Part shown: positions 46,801-56,308 of the stretch, piece by piece
How the letters are laid out: every line of letters begins with the position of its first letter
How positions within the stretch are numbered: position 1 is the stretch's first letter
Position numbers and translations under genes: made by a program
Notes under the pieces: generated by a model
What the model was told of the DNA's origin: nothing
Seen by the model: the letters and a program-made list of their open reading frames with translations, nothing else
Database searches by the model: none
Assembly: GCF_014252095.1 (NCBI RefSeq)
Contig: NZ_CP059210.1
Coordinates: forward strand, 124,332 to 188,331
Direction: 5' to 3'
Length of the DNA stretch: 64,000 nt
Source of the DNA: Blattabacterium cuenoti
GTDB taxonomy: Bacteria; Bacteroidota; Bacteroidia; Flavobacteriales; Blattabacteriaceae

Positions 46801-48345
46801 ATGAAAAGAGCTTTGATTAGTGTTTATGAAAAAAATGAAGAATTATTTGATTTTGTCAGTTTTTTAGATAAAAATGAATATCAAATTATTTCTACGGGAG
46901 GGACTTTTCAATATTTAAAAAAACATGGAATATCTAATCTTTTAGAAATATCGGATATCATTTCTTTTTCTGAGATGTTAGATGGAAGAATAAAAACCAT
47001 TCATCCTAATATTTATGCAGGAATTTTAGCAAATCGTTCCCTGGAAAAACATATGGAATCTATCCGTTTTCACAAAATTTTTCCCATTGATATTGTCTTA
47101 GTTAATTTTTATCCATTTTTTGAAAAATTGTATCAAAAATCCCTCATCATCAAGGGAAATAATCATAATTCACTAATGGAATTTATAGATATAGGAGGGC
47201 CATCTATGCTACGCGCAGCAGCAAAAAATTTTTTTCATGTAACCCCTATTACAGATAAAAAGGATTTTTTTCTAGTAAAAAAGGAAATTGAAGAATATGG
47301 ATTTCCTTCATTAAATTTGAGAAAAAAATTAGCTGGAAAAGTTTTTAATCTCACTTCTGCTTATGATTCTGCTATTTCTAAATATCTTCTTACGGAAGAA
47401 AATTTCCCTACTTATTTACATTGCTCTTATGAAAAAAAAATGAATCTCCGTTATGGAGAGAACCCCCATCAAAAAGCGGCTTATTATGTCAGTACGATTG
47501 ATAGAGGATCCATGCGGAATTTTCATCAATTACACGGAAAAGAACTTTCTTTTAATAATTTAAGAGACATGGATATAGCTTGGAAAGTGGTATCTCAATT
47601 TTCTGAACCAGCTTGTTGTACAGTGAAACATTCCACTCCTTGTGGAGTCGCATTAGGAAAAAATATTATGGAGGCTTTTCAAAAAACTTATTCTTCTGAT
47701 CCTATTTCTTCTTTTGGAGGAATTATGGCTATTAATGTTCCCATCACGAAAGAGTTAGCAAAGAAAATAAACAGTCTTTTTTTAGAAGTAATTTTGTCTC
47801 CAAGCTATGACAAAGAGGAATTAAATCTTCTAAAAATGAAAAAAAATCTGAGAATAATTAATATAGATGAACCGATTTCTGATAGACTAGAATATGTAAA
47901 AATAGATGGAGGGATCTTAGTGCAAGAAGTAGATCATCTTTTTTATTCAGATTATAAAATTGTCACTAAAAATAAATTTTCCGATCAGGAAATACAATCT
48001 TTATTTTTTGCTCAGAAAGTAGTAAAATATGTAAAATCTAATGCAATTGTTGTTGCTAAAGGAACACAAACTATAGGAATTTCTGGAGGTCAAACAAATC
48101 GAATTTGGGCAGCTCGTCAAGCCATAGAAAGAGCTTTAGAAAAAAACAAAGAAAAAGAAAATTTAGTACTTGTTTCTGATGCTTTTTTTCCTTTTCGTGA
48201 TATAGTAGATGAAGCAGCTCGTTCTGGGGTGATAAAGGCTATTCTTCAACCAGGAGGTTCTATACGTGATGAAGAATCTGTCAAAGCCTGTGATGAATAT
48301 GGAATAGCTATGGCTTTTACGGGGAAAAGACATTTTAAACATTAA
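46801..48345 (+). CDS. purH: AICAR transformylase / IMP cyclohydrolase
   Basis: The 514-residue bifunctional protein has the MGS-like cyclohydrolase domain (about 1-200; ALISVYEKN, IISTGGTFQYLKK, DGRIKTIHP) and the transformylase domain with LRYGENPHQKAAYY, CCTVKHSTPCGVALG (catalytic Lys-His) and QTIGISGGQTNRI. It performs the last two steps to IMP. Length is normal. Confidence 0.97.
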   Translation: MKRALISVYEKNEELFDFVSFLDKNEYQIISTGGTFQYLKKHGISNLLEISDIISFSEMLDGRIKTIHPNIYAGILANRSLEKHMESIRFHKIFPIDIVLVNFYPFFEKLYQKSLIIKGNNHNSLMEFIDIGGPSMLRAAAKNFFHVTPITDKKDFFLVKKEIEEYGFPSLNLRKKLAGKVFNLTSAYDSAISKYLLTEENFPTYLHCSYEKKMNLRYGENPHQKAAYYVSTIDRGSMRNFHQLHGKELSFNNLRDMDIAWKVVSQFSEPACCTVKHSTPCGVALGKNIMEAFQKTYSSDPISSFGGIMAINVPITKELAKKINSLFLEVILSPSYDKEELNLLKMKKNLRIINIDEPISDRLEYVKIDGGILVQEVDHLFYSDYKIVTKNKFSDQEIQSLFFAQKVVKYVKSNAIVVAKGTQTIGISGGQTNRIWAARQAIERALEKNKEKENLVLVSDAFFPFRDIVDEAARSGVIKAILQPGGSIRDEESVKACDEYGIAMAFTGKRHFKH

Positions 48346-48350
48346 AAATT

Positions 48351-49586
48351 ATGAAAATTTTAATTCTTGGAAGTGGAGGTCGTGAGCATGCTATTGGGAA
48401 AAAAATCTTAAAAGATTTTTCTCCCATGGAGATTTATTTTTATCCTGGAAATGGAGGAACCAGTCAAATAGGAAAAAATATAGAAAATTTTCATTCTACA
48501 TCAGAGTTATGTTCTTTTGCGAAAAAAAATGCTATCGATGTCACTATTGTTGGTTCTGAAACTTTTCTATGGGATGGAATTGTAGACGTATTTCAAAGTG
48601 ATGGATTAAAAATAATTGGACCGCCTCATTTTTCCGCTAGATTAGAAGGAGACAGAATTTTTTCTAAATCATTTATGAAAAAATATGGAGTACGTACTCC
48701 TAAATATAAAGTTTTTTCTTCTTATCAAGAAGCTATGAATTTTTTAGATAAAACAACTTATTCCGTAGCTATTAAAACTAGAGGATTAGCCGAAGGAAAA
48801 GGAGTCTTATTAACACATAATAAAACAGAAGCGGAAAAAGCTTTGAATTCTATCCTGATAGAGAAAAAATTTGGAAAATCTGGAAATCAAGTGATCATAG
48901 AAGAACTTTTGCAAGGAAAAGAATCCTCTATATTGTCTATCTTTAATGGAAAAGATATTATTCCTTTTTTATCCGTAAAAGATTACAAAAAGATTGGAGA
49001 GAAAGAAACAGGAAAGAATACAGGAGGAATGGGGGGAATTTCTCCTAATCCATATATGACAAGGGATATTTGGATAGATTTCAAAGAAAATATACTAAAA
49101 CCAACTTTAGAAGGTTTATTTTTAGAAAAATTAATTTTTTTTGGATTTATTTATTTTGGATTAATGATCCATTCAAATAGGGTATTTTTATTAGAATACA
49201 ATACTCGTCTAGGTGATCCTGAAACTCAAACTTTATTGCCATTAATGAATAGTAATTTCATACACATTATCCAATCCATTCTTATTCAGAAAGATATATC
49301 TATTTCTTGGAAAAAATCATGTTCTTGTTGTGTTGTTTTATCTTCAAAAGGTTATCCTGGAAAATTCCAAGATGGAAGAGTGATAGAGGGGTTAAACTCT
49401 TTAAAAGAACCTTTTTATATCGCTGGAGCTAAAAAAGAAAAAGAAAAATGGATTACTTCAAAAGGACGTGTTTTAAATGTGGTAGGACTAGGATTTTCTA
49501 TGGAAGAAGCTAGAAAAAATGCTTATAATAAAGTCAAAAAAGTTCATTTTGAAAACTTATATTTTAGAAAAGACATCGGGTTATAG
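48351..49586 (+). CDS. purD: GAR synthetase
   Basis: The 411-residue ATP-grasp ligase has LILGSGGREHAIGKKI at the N terminus, KTRGLAEGKGVLL, the family stretch GGMGGISPNPYMT and EYNTRLGDPETQ. It joins phosphoribosylamine and glycine. It follows purH by five bases and closes the IMP genes; guaA comes next. Confidence 0.97.
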   Translation: MKILILGSGGREHAIGKKILKDFSPMEIYFYPGNGGTSQIGKNIENFHSTSELCSFAKKNAIDVTIVGSETFLWDGIVDVFQSDGLKIIGPPHFSARLEGDRIFSKSFMKKYGVRTPKYKVFSSYQEAMNFLDKTTYSVAIKTRGLAEGKGVLLTHNKTEAEKALNSILIEKKFGKSGNQVIIEELLQGKESSILSIFNGKDIIPFLSVKDYKKIGEKETGKNTGGMGGISPNPYMTRDIWIDFKENILKPTLEGLFLEKLIFFGFIYFGLMIHSNRVFLLEYNTRLGDPETQTLLPLMNSNFIHIIQSILIQKDISISWKKSCSCCVVLSSKGYPGKFQDGRVIEGLNSLKEPFYIAGAKKEKEKWITSKGRVLNVVGLGFSMEEARKNAYNKVKKVHFENLYFRKDIGL

Positions 49587-49622
49587 TTTATTTTCTTTCC
49601 TTGTCATAAGAAAAAAATTCTT

Positions 49623-51158
49623 ATGAAAAAAGACTTTATTTTAATATTAGATTTTGGTTCCCAATATAGCCAGATGATGGCTAGAAGAATTCGAGAAATA
49701 GGGGTTTATGCTATTTTGTATCCCTATAATATTCCTATTTCGAATATCGTATTGAAAAAACCAAAAGGAATTCTTTTATCAGGAAGTCCTTTTTCTATTT
49801 ATGACGAAAAACCTCCATTAATATCTAGAAAATTATTTCAATTAAATATTCCTATACTTGGAATTTGTTATGGGATGCAACTTATTTCTTTTCTTTTTGG
49901 AGGAAAAATAGAAAAATCAAAGTATAAAGAATATGGAAGAACAAATTTTATTATAGATTGTCCTAAAAATAAATTATTTCATGGAATTCCTAAAAAATCA
50001 TGTGTTTGGATGAGTCATTTTGATGAAGTGAAAAATATTCCAAATGAATTAAAAGGAATCGGACATACTCACTCTTGTGCTATTGCAGCTTTAATTCACA
50101 AAAATAAAGATATTTATGCTCTACAATTTCATCCAGAAGTGAATCATACAGAATTTGGAATCCAAATCTTGAAAAATTTTATTCTTCATATATGCAAATG
50201 TCATCCAAATTGGGAAATAAATAATTTTGTCCAAAAAACTGTAGAAAACATAAAAAAACGTGTATCTAGTAAAAAAGTTATACTAGGTTTTTCAGGTGGA
50301 GTAGATTCTTTTGTAGCCGCTTATATAATCCAAAAAGCTATTGGAGATTCTTTATATTGTATTTTTGTGGATACGGGATTTCTTCTGGAAAAAGAAAAAG
50401 AAAAAATATCCCATATATGTAAAAAAATGAATTTTTCTATTAAAATCATAAATGCAAAAGAACGTTTTTTCTCTAGTTTAGATGGAGTGATTGATCCTGA
50501 AATGAAAAGAAAAATTATAGGAAAAGAATTTATTTCTATCTTTCAAAAAGAATCAAAAAAAATTAAAAATGTAGAATTTTTGGCACAAGGAACTATTTAT
50601 TCAGATGTGATAGAGTCTTCTACATTTCATAAAAATTTCTCTATTAAATCTCATCACAATGTAGGAGGTTTACCTGATTTCATGAAGTTGAAGCTGCTTG
50701 AACCTTTAAAAGAATTATTTAAAGATGAAGTCAGAAATCTAGGAAAAAAATTAGGAATCCCAAAAGAAATTTTATACCGTCATCCATTTCCTGGCCCTGG
50801 ATTAAGTATTCGTATTCTTGGAAAAGTAAATAAGAAAAAAGTCTCTATCCTTCAAAAAGCAGAAAGTATTCTTTTACAAGAATTAAAAAATTCAGATCTT
50901 TATGAATCCGTAAGCCAAGCTTTTATGGTATTATTACCGGTAAAATCTGTAGGCGTTATGGGAGATAAAAGAACCTATGAATATGTAGCTGTTTTACGTG
51001 TAACAAAAACGGAAGATTTTATGACCGCTACCTTTTCCCATTTACCTTACAATTTTTTAGAAAAAATTTCCAATAGAATTATTAATGAAGTAGATGGAAT
51101 TAACCGTTTAGTATATGACATTACTTCTAAACCTCCGGCGACTATTGAATGGGAATAA
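49623..51158 (+). CDS. guaA: GMP synthase (glutamine-hydrolysing)
   Basis: The 511-residue protein has an N-terminal glutamine amidotransferase (LDFGSQYSQMMARRIRE, catalytic Cys in LGICYGMQL, His in FHPEVNHTEFG), an ATP-pyrophosphatase loop (LGFSGGVDSFVAA) and the C-terminal dimerisation domain ending KPPATIEWE. It aminates XMP to GMP. guaB is not in the window. It is the last gene of the plus-strand cluster, convergent with accD. Confidence 0.97.
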   Translation: MKKDFILILDFGSQYSQMMARRIREIGVYAILYPYNIPISNIVLKKPKGILLSGSPFSIYDEKPPLISRKLFQLNIPILGICYGMQLISFLFGGKIEKSKYKEYGRTNFIIDCPKNKLFHGIPKKSCVWMSHFDEVKNIPNELKGIGHTHSCAIAALIHKNKDIYALQFHPEVNHTEFGIQILKNFILHICKCHPNWEINNFVQKTVENIKKRVSSKKVILGFSGGVDSFVAAYIIQKAIGDSLYCIFVDTGFLLEKEKEKISHICKKMNFSIKIINAKERFFSSLDGVIDPEMKRKIIGKEFISIFQKESKKIKNVEFLAQGTIYSDVIESSTFHKNFSIKSHHNVGGLPDFMKLKLLEPLKELFKDEVRNLGKKLGIPKEILYRHPFPGPGLSIRILGKVNKKKVSILQKAESILLQELKNSDLYESVSQAFMVLLPVKSVGVMGDKRTYEYVAVLRVTKTEDFMTATFSHLPYNFLEKISNRIINEVDGINRLVYDITSKPPATIEWE

Positions 51159-51176
51159 TGGGAATAAACGGTTTTT

Positions 51177-52016
51177 TTATATCATCATAGAAACAAGATT
51201 ATATATGTTTTTTTTTAATTCAATCCTAGAAGAAATTATATCTATAAATCCATGTTCTAAGAGAAACTCTGCAGTTTGAAATCCTTCTGGAAGATCTTTT
51301 CCTATAGTTTCCTTAATAACTCTAGGACCAGCAAATCCAATTAAAGCTCCCGGTTCCGCTATATTTATATCTCCAAGTAAGGCATAAGAAGCGGTAACCC
51401 CTCCGGTTGTTGGATCTGTCAGAACAGAAATGTAAGGAATCTTTGAATCTCGCAATTGGGTTAATCTAGCTATGGTCTTGGCCATTTGCATTAATGAAAA
51501 GGAAGATTCCATGATTCTTGCTCCTCCAGATTTGGATATCAATACATATGGAATTTTTTTTTCAATACAATATTTGATAGCTCTCGATATTTTTTCTCCC
51601 ACTACGGACCCCATCGAGCCTCCTATAAAGGAAAAATCCATACAGGAGATTACCATATCTAACCCTTCCATTTTTCCTACTCCTGTTCTAATAGCATCAT
51701 ACAAATTTGTTTTTTTTCTTGCTTCTTTAACTCTATCTGTATATTTTTTGCAATCTATCCATTTTATAGGATCTTGACTTATCATTTTAACATTCATTTC
51801 TGAAAAATTTCCCTTATCAAAAAGAATTTCAAAATATTCTTGACTGTGAATTCTTACATGATATCCATCTTCCAGACTCACATAGGCATTTTTTTTGAGT
51901 TCGTCTGTATCTATGATTTTTCCACTAGGAGTCCTATACCAAAGACCTTTAGGAAAATCTTTTCTATCCTTTATAGGAGTAATAATATTTTTTTTTTTTC
52001 TTAAAAACCACGCCAT
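51177..52016 (-). CDS. accD: Acetyl-CoA carboxylase carboxyltransferase subunit beta, no zinc cysteines
   Basis: The 279-residue protein starts [20 protein letters not shown] and has the carboxyltransferase core ([50 protein letters not shown]). The N-terminal four-cysteine zinc ribbon of E. coli AccD is replaced by [19 protein letters not shown] and [10 protein letters not shown], without any Cys. From memory this is common in Flavobacteriia. It works with AccA (elsewhere), AccB and AccC. It follows fbaA by four bases. Confidence 0.96.
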   Translation of the reverse strand: MAWFLRKKKNIITPIKDRKDFPKGLWYRTPSGKIIDTDELKKNAYVSLEDGYHVRIHSQEYFEILFDKGNFSEMNVKMISQDPIKWIDCKKYTDRVKEARKKTNLYDAIRTGVGKMEGLDMVISCMDFSFIGGSMGSVVGEKISRAIKYCIEKKIPYVLISKSGGARIMESSFSLMQMAKTIARLTQLRDSKIPYISVLTDPTTGGVTASYALLGDINIAEPGALIGFAGPRVIKETIGKDLPEGFQTAEFLLEHGFIDIISSRIELKKNIYNLVSMMI

Positions 52017-52020
52017 GGTT

Positions 52021-53088
52021 TTATAAAGTGTTAATATTATTCATTAATTCAAAATATTTTTTTAGAGACATCTTAAAAGATTTTTCTCCTTCCCTCAGCC
52101 ATACTCTAGGATCATAATATTTTTTATTTGGAATATTTGTTCCTTGTGGGTTTCCTATTTGTTTCTCTAAATATTTCTTATTTTTATTCATATAATCCCT
52201 GACTCCACAAGTAAAGGCATATTGTAAATCTGTGTCTACATTCATTTTTATCACTCCATAATTAATAGATTCTTGAATTTCTTTTATAGAAGATCCTGAA
52301 CCTCCATGAAAAACCATAAAAACTGGTTTTTCTCTAGTATGAAATTTTTTTTGTATATATTCTTGAGTTTCTTTTAATATGATCGGACGTAGAACAACAT
52401 TCCCAGGTTTGTATACTCCATGAACATTTCCAAAGGAAGCAGCTATCATAAATTTTTTACTTATTTTAATCAATCTTTCATAGGCATAAGCGACTTCTTG
52501 AGGATGAGTATAAAGTTTATCCTTTTCTAAATTAGAATGATCTACTCCATCTTCTTCTCCACCTGTTACTCCAAGCTCTATTTCAATAGTCATTTGAATT
52601 TTATTCATTCTCTCAAAGTATTTTTCACAAATTCCGATGTTTTCTTCTAAAGATTCTTGAGAAAGATCTAACATATGTGAACTGAATAACGTTTTTCCAA
52701 AACGTTTGTAATTTTCTTCGTTAGCTTTTAGTAATCCGTCTATCCATGGAAGGTTTTTTTTAGAACAATGATCTGTATGAAGAATCACCGTAGCTTTATA
52801 AAATTCTGATAATTCATGAATATGTTTAGCGCTAGCTATAGCTCCTTTGATAGCGGCTTTTTGTCCTTCATTGCTTAATCCTTTTCCTGCATTAAAAATA
52901 GCGCCACCATTGGACAATTGAATGATTACAGGAGAATTCACTTCTCCAGCGGTTTCCATTACAGAATTCATGGTATTAGATCCAACAACATTGACAGCAG
53001 GTATAGCAAAAATGTTTTCTCTAGCATATTCGAAGATCTCTTCTACTAGGCTACCAGTAGCTACTCCATAAGGAAATTTTTTAGACAT
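52021..53088 (-). CDS. fbaA: Fructose-bisphosphate aldolase class II
   Basis: The 355-residue protein has zinc ligands in [15 protein letters not shown] and [12 protein letters not shown], the [17 protein letters not shown] stretch and FHGGSGSS. It matches the class IIA (FbaA) group by length and by the GEEDGV insert. It interconverts fructose 1,6-bisphosphate and triose phosphates and acts with fbp in gluconeogenesis. A TACATTTG box precedes it. Confidence 0.97.
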   Translation of the reverse strand: MSKKFPYGVATGSLVEEIFEYARENIFAIPAVNVVGSNTMNSVMETAGEVNSPVIIQLSNGGAIFNAGKGLSNEGQKAAIKGAIASAKHIHELSEFYKATVILHTDHCSKKNLPWIDGLLKANEENYKRFGKTLFSSHMLDLSQESLEENIGICEKYFERMNKIQMTIEIELGVTGGEEDGVDHSNLEKDKLYTHPQEVAYAYERLIKISKKFMIAASFGNVHGVYKPGNVVLRPIILKETQEYIQKKFHTREKPVFMVFHGGSGSSIKEIQESINYGVIKMNVDTDLQYAFTCGVRDYMNKNKKYLEKQIGNPQGTNIPNKKYYDPRVWLREGEKSFKMSLKKYFELMNNINTL

Positions 53089-53101
53089 GTGTTGTTTTAA
53101 T

Positions 53102-53464
53102 TTAATTTAAGGATAAACAAATGTAAAAAAAGAATTTTTTTCTAAAAAGGCAAAGGGGGTGTGAATTCAAAAATTCATCAAAGGTGTGATCTTTTTCTAA
53201 AGGGAATAAAATATTTCCAGAAATCTCTATATTTTTACGTAATACAAACGGGTTTCTTTTTCTCTTATCAAGAGTTTGATTCATTTCCTAATTATAAATA
53301 ATAGAATTTATGAAATAATCTTCAAAAAGAAGATTTTCTCTTTCCATTTTTATATATTTTTCGAATGTTTTTTTTATTTTTTTCGTTCGTATAGGAAGTC
53401 TGGTTTTTTTTCTATAAAACGAGGATGGAAAAATTAATTTTCCTTGTAAAGAAAATTTAGACAT
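53102..53464 (-). pseudogene. Unrecognised reading frame with an internal TAG
   Basis: On the reverse strand a frame opens at an ATG at 53464 (MSKFSLQGKLIFPSSFYRKK) and runs 58 codons to a TAG (53288-53290). After one codon it continues in the same frame from an ATG (MNQTLDKRKRNPFVLRKN) for 60 codons. As one chain it would be about 120 basic residues with one in-frame stop. I do not recognise a family. It may be two small genes, one gene with a nonsense mutation, or noncoding decay. The fbaA promoter candidate lies in its 3' end. Confidence 0.3.
53118..53125 (-). promoter_or_regulatory. Candidate -7 element for fbaA-accD
   Basis: The reverse strand has TACATTTG 30 bases before the fbaA ATG, an exact TAnnTTTG match; the nearest TTTG upstream is 25 bases away. 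It lies inside the end of a short degenerate frame, which supports that frame not being an active gene. Confidence 0.4.
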
Positions 53465-53495
53465 ATTTTAGAATACTCATTTCTTGGAATCCCAT

Positions 53496-53678
53496 TTAAT
53501 ATAAATGATTTAACACTTTTTTATTCCTAATCAATTTTACAGGAAAAAGATTTAGTATTTTTTTATTCGGTTTTTGTTTCACATAGTTTTCTAAATTAGA
53601 AAAATAAACTTTTTTTCCGTTGATTATGAAAACATTTTTTGTAAGTAAATATTTTTCTTTTTGAACCTTTTTTGTCAT
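53496..53678 (-). pseudogene. Possible N-terminal remnant of an Omp85/TamL-like outer-membrane gene
   Basis: A 60-codon frame contains YLLTKNVFIINGKKV and NYVKQKPNKKILNL. This resembles the segment just after the signal peptide of Bacteroidetes BamA/TamL-like surface antigens (a 'LLTKN..IING' strand followed by 'QKPN.K.LG'). The rest of such a protein, including the beta-barrel of several hundred residues, is absent: the frame stops and the following DNA is in other frames. It overlaps the 5' extension of the divergent helicase frame. The match is from memory and short. Confidence 0.35.
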
Positions 53679-53753
53679 AAGGAAAAAAAAATATTTTTTT
53701 CAAAATTTAACGATTTTAATTTTATCTTTAGAAAGATCATTCATGAATTTTTT

Positions 53754-56297
53754 ATGCTGGCTCCATCCACATTAAAAATATACAACGCTTCAGCAGGTTC
53801 TGGAAAGACTTTTTTTTTAGTAAAAAATTACCTTTATCTTCTATTAAAAAGCCCTCATCCTGAAGAGTTTAAACGTATTTTGGCTATAACTTTTACCAAT
53901 AAAGCTTCTGAAGAAATAAAAAAAAGAATATTACAATGTATAAAAGAATTTTCTAATCAAACAATTAGAAAGGAATATCATTTTTTATTCGATCATCTTA
54001 CAAAAAATTTGAAATTAACAAAAGATCAACTCTTCGAACGTTCTAAAAATATTTTATATGCAATTTTGGATGATTTTTCTTCTTTTTCCATAAGCACTAT
54101 AGACAAATTCACTTACCGGACCATTCGATCCATTCTTTACAAGAAAAAGATAAATTTAGAAATGGATACAAAAAAATTTTTGTGGGAGCTTGTAGATAAA
54201 CTATTAACCGATTCAGGAAAGTGGTCGCCTCTTTTGGTACAATTTTCTTTGGAAAAATTAAAAGAAGGAAAAAATTGGGACATCAGCAAAGAAATATTTA
54301 AACTGGCCCTTCTTATAGTAGAAGAGAATAGTTTTTTTCCTATGAAAAAAATGAAAATGCATTCTTTAGATAATTGGATCACATTAAAAAATACTTTGTT
54401 AAATAGAACTCAAGAATTTGAAAAAATGTGTCAAAAACAAGGAGAGAAATTTTTTGAATTTTTAAAAAAAAATTCTATTCAAAAAAAGTCCTTCTTTTAT
54501 TTAGACTTACCAAAACTTTTTCAAAAATTCCGTATGGGAGATATTTTTCTAAATCCATTTGTTAATAACAAACGTCTTGAAAAAAATATTCAACTAGGGG
54601 CATTCTATAAAAAAAACATAGATGTCAATCAAAAAAATCTAATAGAAAAAAATAAAAAAGAAATACTTTTTTTATATAAAAAAACTAATTCTTTATATAA
54701 AAAAAACATTTCCTCCTATCTCTTAGATAAATTTTTTTTAAAAAACTTGAGTCTTTTATCCATCATACATGAAATAGAAAAAAAATATCAATCCTTAAAA
54801 GAAGAAAAAGAAATTCTTTTGAATGCTGAATTAAATCAAATTCTTTATGAAAGAATTTTTCAAGATCCTTTTCCACACATTTATGAAAAAAAGGGAATAC
54901 AATATAAACATTATTTGATAGATGAATTTCAAGATATTTCCATTTTACAATGGGAAAATCTTCGAATCCTAGTTGAAAATGCTTTATCGGAAAATGGCTC
55001 AGCTATGATAGTAGGAGACCCTAAACAATCTATATATGGTTGGAGAGGTGGAGATGCCAAGACTTTTCTTCATCTTATTCATTATTCCTCTAAATATTAC
55101 CGTAAAAAAGTAGTCTCCATAGAGACCAACTATCGTAGTTTTGAAGAAATTGTAAAATTTAATAATTTCCTTTATCTATCAGCATCTAAATTTTTTCATG
55201 ACCCCATCTACCAAGATATATATAAAAAATCTCAACAAAAAATATTTAGAAAACCTGGAGGATATGTAGAATTGAATTTCTTTCGCAGAGAAAAAAAAAA
55301 TTATCAACAATATGTTTATAATCAAATAAAAGAAAAAATTCAAAAATTATTTATACAGAAGTATAAATTATCAGATATAGCCATTTTGGTTAGAAGTAAC
55401 GAAGAAGGGAATTTTTTGTCTGAAAAACTTATGGAAGATGGATTTCTTGTAAATACTTCTGTTTCTCTTCTCATAAAAAATCATTTAGAAATAGAAATTA
55501 TTATCCAGTTTTTTTATGTGATTTTCAAACCTTATTGTTCCCAAAAGAAAGCTACTTTAATTTTATTGCTATTGAAAAATAAATTAATTTTCACTAAAAA
55601 AAAAGATCATGATTTCCTAATAGAAACTGTTTTTTTACCATTAGATCTTTTTCTAAAAAAATTAAATTTCAATGATTTATTAGATAATCCATCTCTATAC
55701 AATAGAGCAGAAAATATAATTTCTGGATTGAGTTTATTAAATCAATACAATACTGCTTCTATCTATTCTTTTTTAGATTTTATTCATAGATCTATGAGAA
55801 TTGTAGGAAATTCTATTGGAGATTTTTTAGAATATTGGGAATCCAAAAAAGAAAAAGAAAGTATCACTTTTTCTGAAAAAATAGACGCTATTCGCATTAT
55901 GACTATTCACAAGTCTAAAGGTTTGCAATTTCCTGTGGTGATTCTCCCTTTTGCAGATTGGAATGCAGTTTCAAAAAGAAAGGAAGGAACCTGGATAGAT
56001 ATCAGTCCTCATTTATATCATGGATTGGAGACTTTATACTTAGATATAGAACCGAGTTTAAAAAAATATATAGAGGATTCTTCTCTCATAAAAATTTATG
56101 AGGATTATCTCTCCAAAACAAGATTTGATAATCTTAATTTATTATATGTAGCTACTACCCGTCCGATGGAACATCTTATCATTTTTTCTAGACATGGAAA
56201 TGATAAGTCGGTTTCATTTTACCTTAAAAATTTTCTTCATGAAAAGAAATTATGGAATGAAAACATATTTCAGTATTCTTTTGGAAAGAATTCTTAA
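53754..56297 (+). CDS. UvrD/RecB-like helicase with short C terminus
   Basis: From the ATG at 53754 the product has 847 residues. Helicase motifs are in order: Walker A (NASAGSGKTFFLVKNYL), Ia (LAITFTNKASEEIKKRI), II (DEFQDISILQWENL), III (VGDPKQSIYGWRGGD), IV (ETNYRSFEEI), V (IMTIHKSKGLQFPVVIL) and VI (LLYVATTRPMEHLII). This fits the Bacteroidetes RecB/AddA-like exonuclease V family. It ends about 40 residues after motif VI, so the C-terminal PD-(D/E)XK nuclease domain expected of RecB or AddA is missing. An in-frame extension upstream to 53661 is not supported. Confidence 0.88.
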   Translation: MLAPSTLKIYNASAGSGKTFFLVKNYLYLLLKSPHPEEFKRILAITFTNKASEEIKKRILQCIKEFSNQTIRKEYHFLFDHLTKNLKLTKDQLFERSKNILYAILDDFSSFSISTIDKFTYRTIRSILYKKKINLEMDTKKFLWELVDKLLTDSGKWSPLLVQFSLEKLKEGKNWDISKEIFKLALLIVEENSFFPMKKMKMHSLDNWITLKNTLLNRTQEFEKMCQKQGEKFFEFLKKNSIQKKSFFYLDLPKLFQKFRMGDIFLNPFVNNKRLEKNIQLGAFYKKNIDVNQKNLIEKNKKEILFLYKKTNSLYKKNISSYLLDKFFLKNLSLLSIIHEIEKKYQSLKEEKEILLNAELNQILYERIFQDPFPHIYEKKGIQYKHYLIDEFQDISILQWENLRILVENALSENGSAMIVGDPKQSIYGWRGGDAKTFLHLIHYSSKYYRKKVVSIETNYRSFEEIVKFNNFLYLSASKFFHDPIYQDIYKKSQQKIFRKPGGYVELNFFRREKKNYQQYVYNQIKEKIQKLFIQKYKLSDIAILVRSNEEGNFLSEKLMEDGFLVNTSVSLLIKNHLEIEIIIQFFYVIFKPYCSQKKATLILLLLKNKLIFTKKKDHDFLIETVFLPLDLFLKKLNFNDLLDNPSLYNRAENIISGLSLLNQYNTASIYSFLDFIHRSMRIVGNSIGDFLEYWESKKEKESITFSEKIDAIRIMTIHKSKGLQFPVVILPFADWNAVSKRKEGTWIDISPHLYHGLETLYLDIEPSLKKYIEDSSLIKIYEDYLSKTRFDNLNLLYVATTRPMEHLIIFSRHGNDKSVSFYLKNFLHEKKLWNENIFQYSFGKNS

Positions 56298-56308
56298 ATA
56301 AGGAATTT

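Noticed and set aside
53102..53284. The 60-codon frame might be a type B ribosomal protein L31
   Set aside because: Only a vague ...SHP... resemblance exists; the start and the basic core of L31 are missing, and the frame continues from an upstream frame through a TAG.
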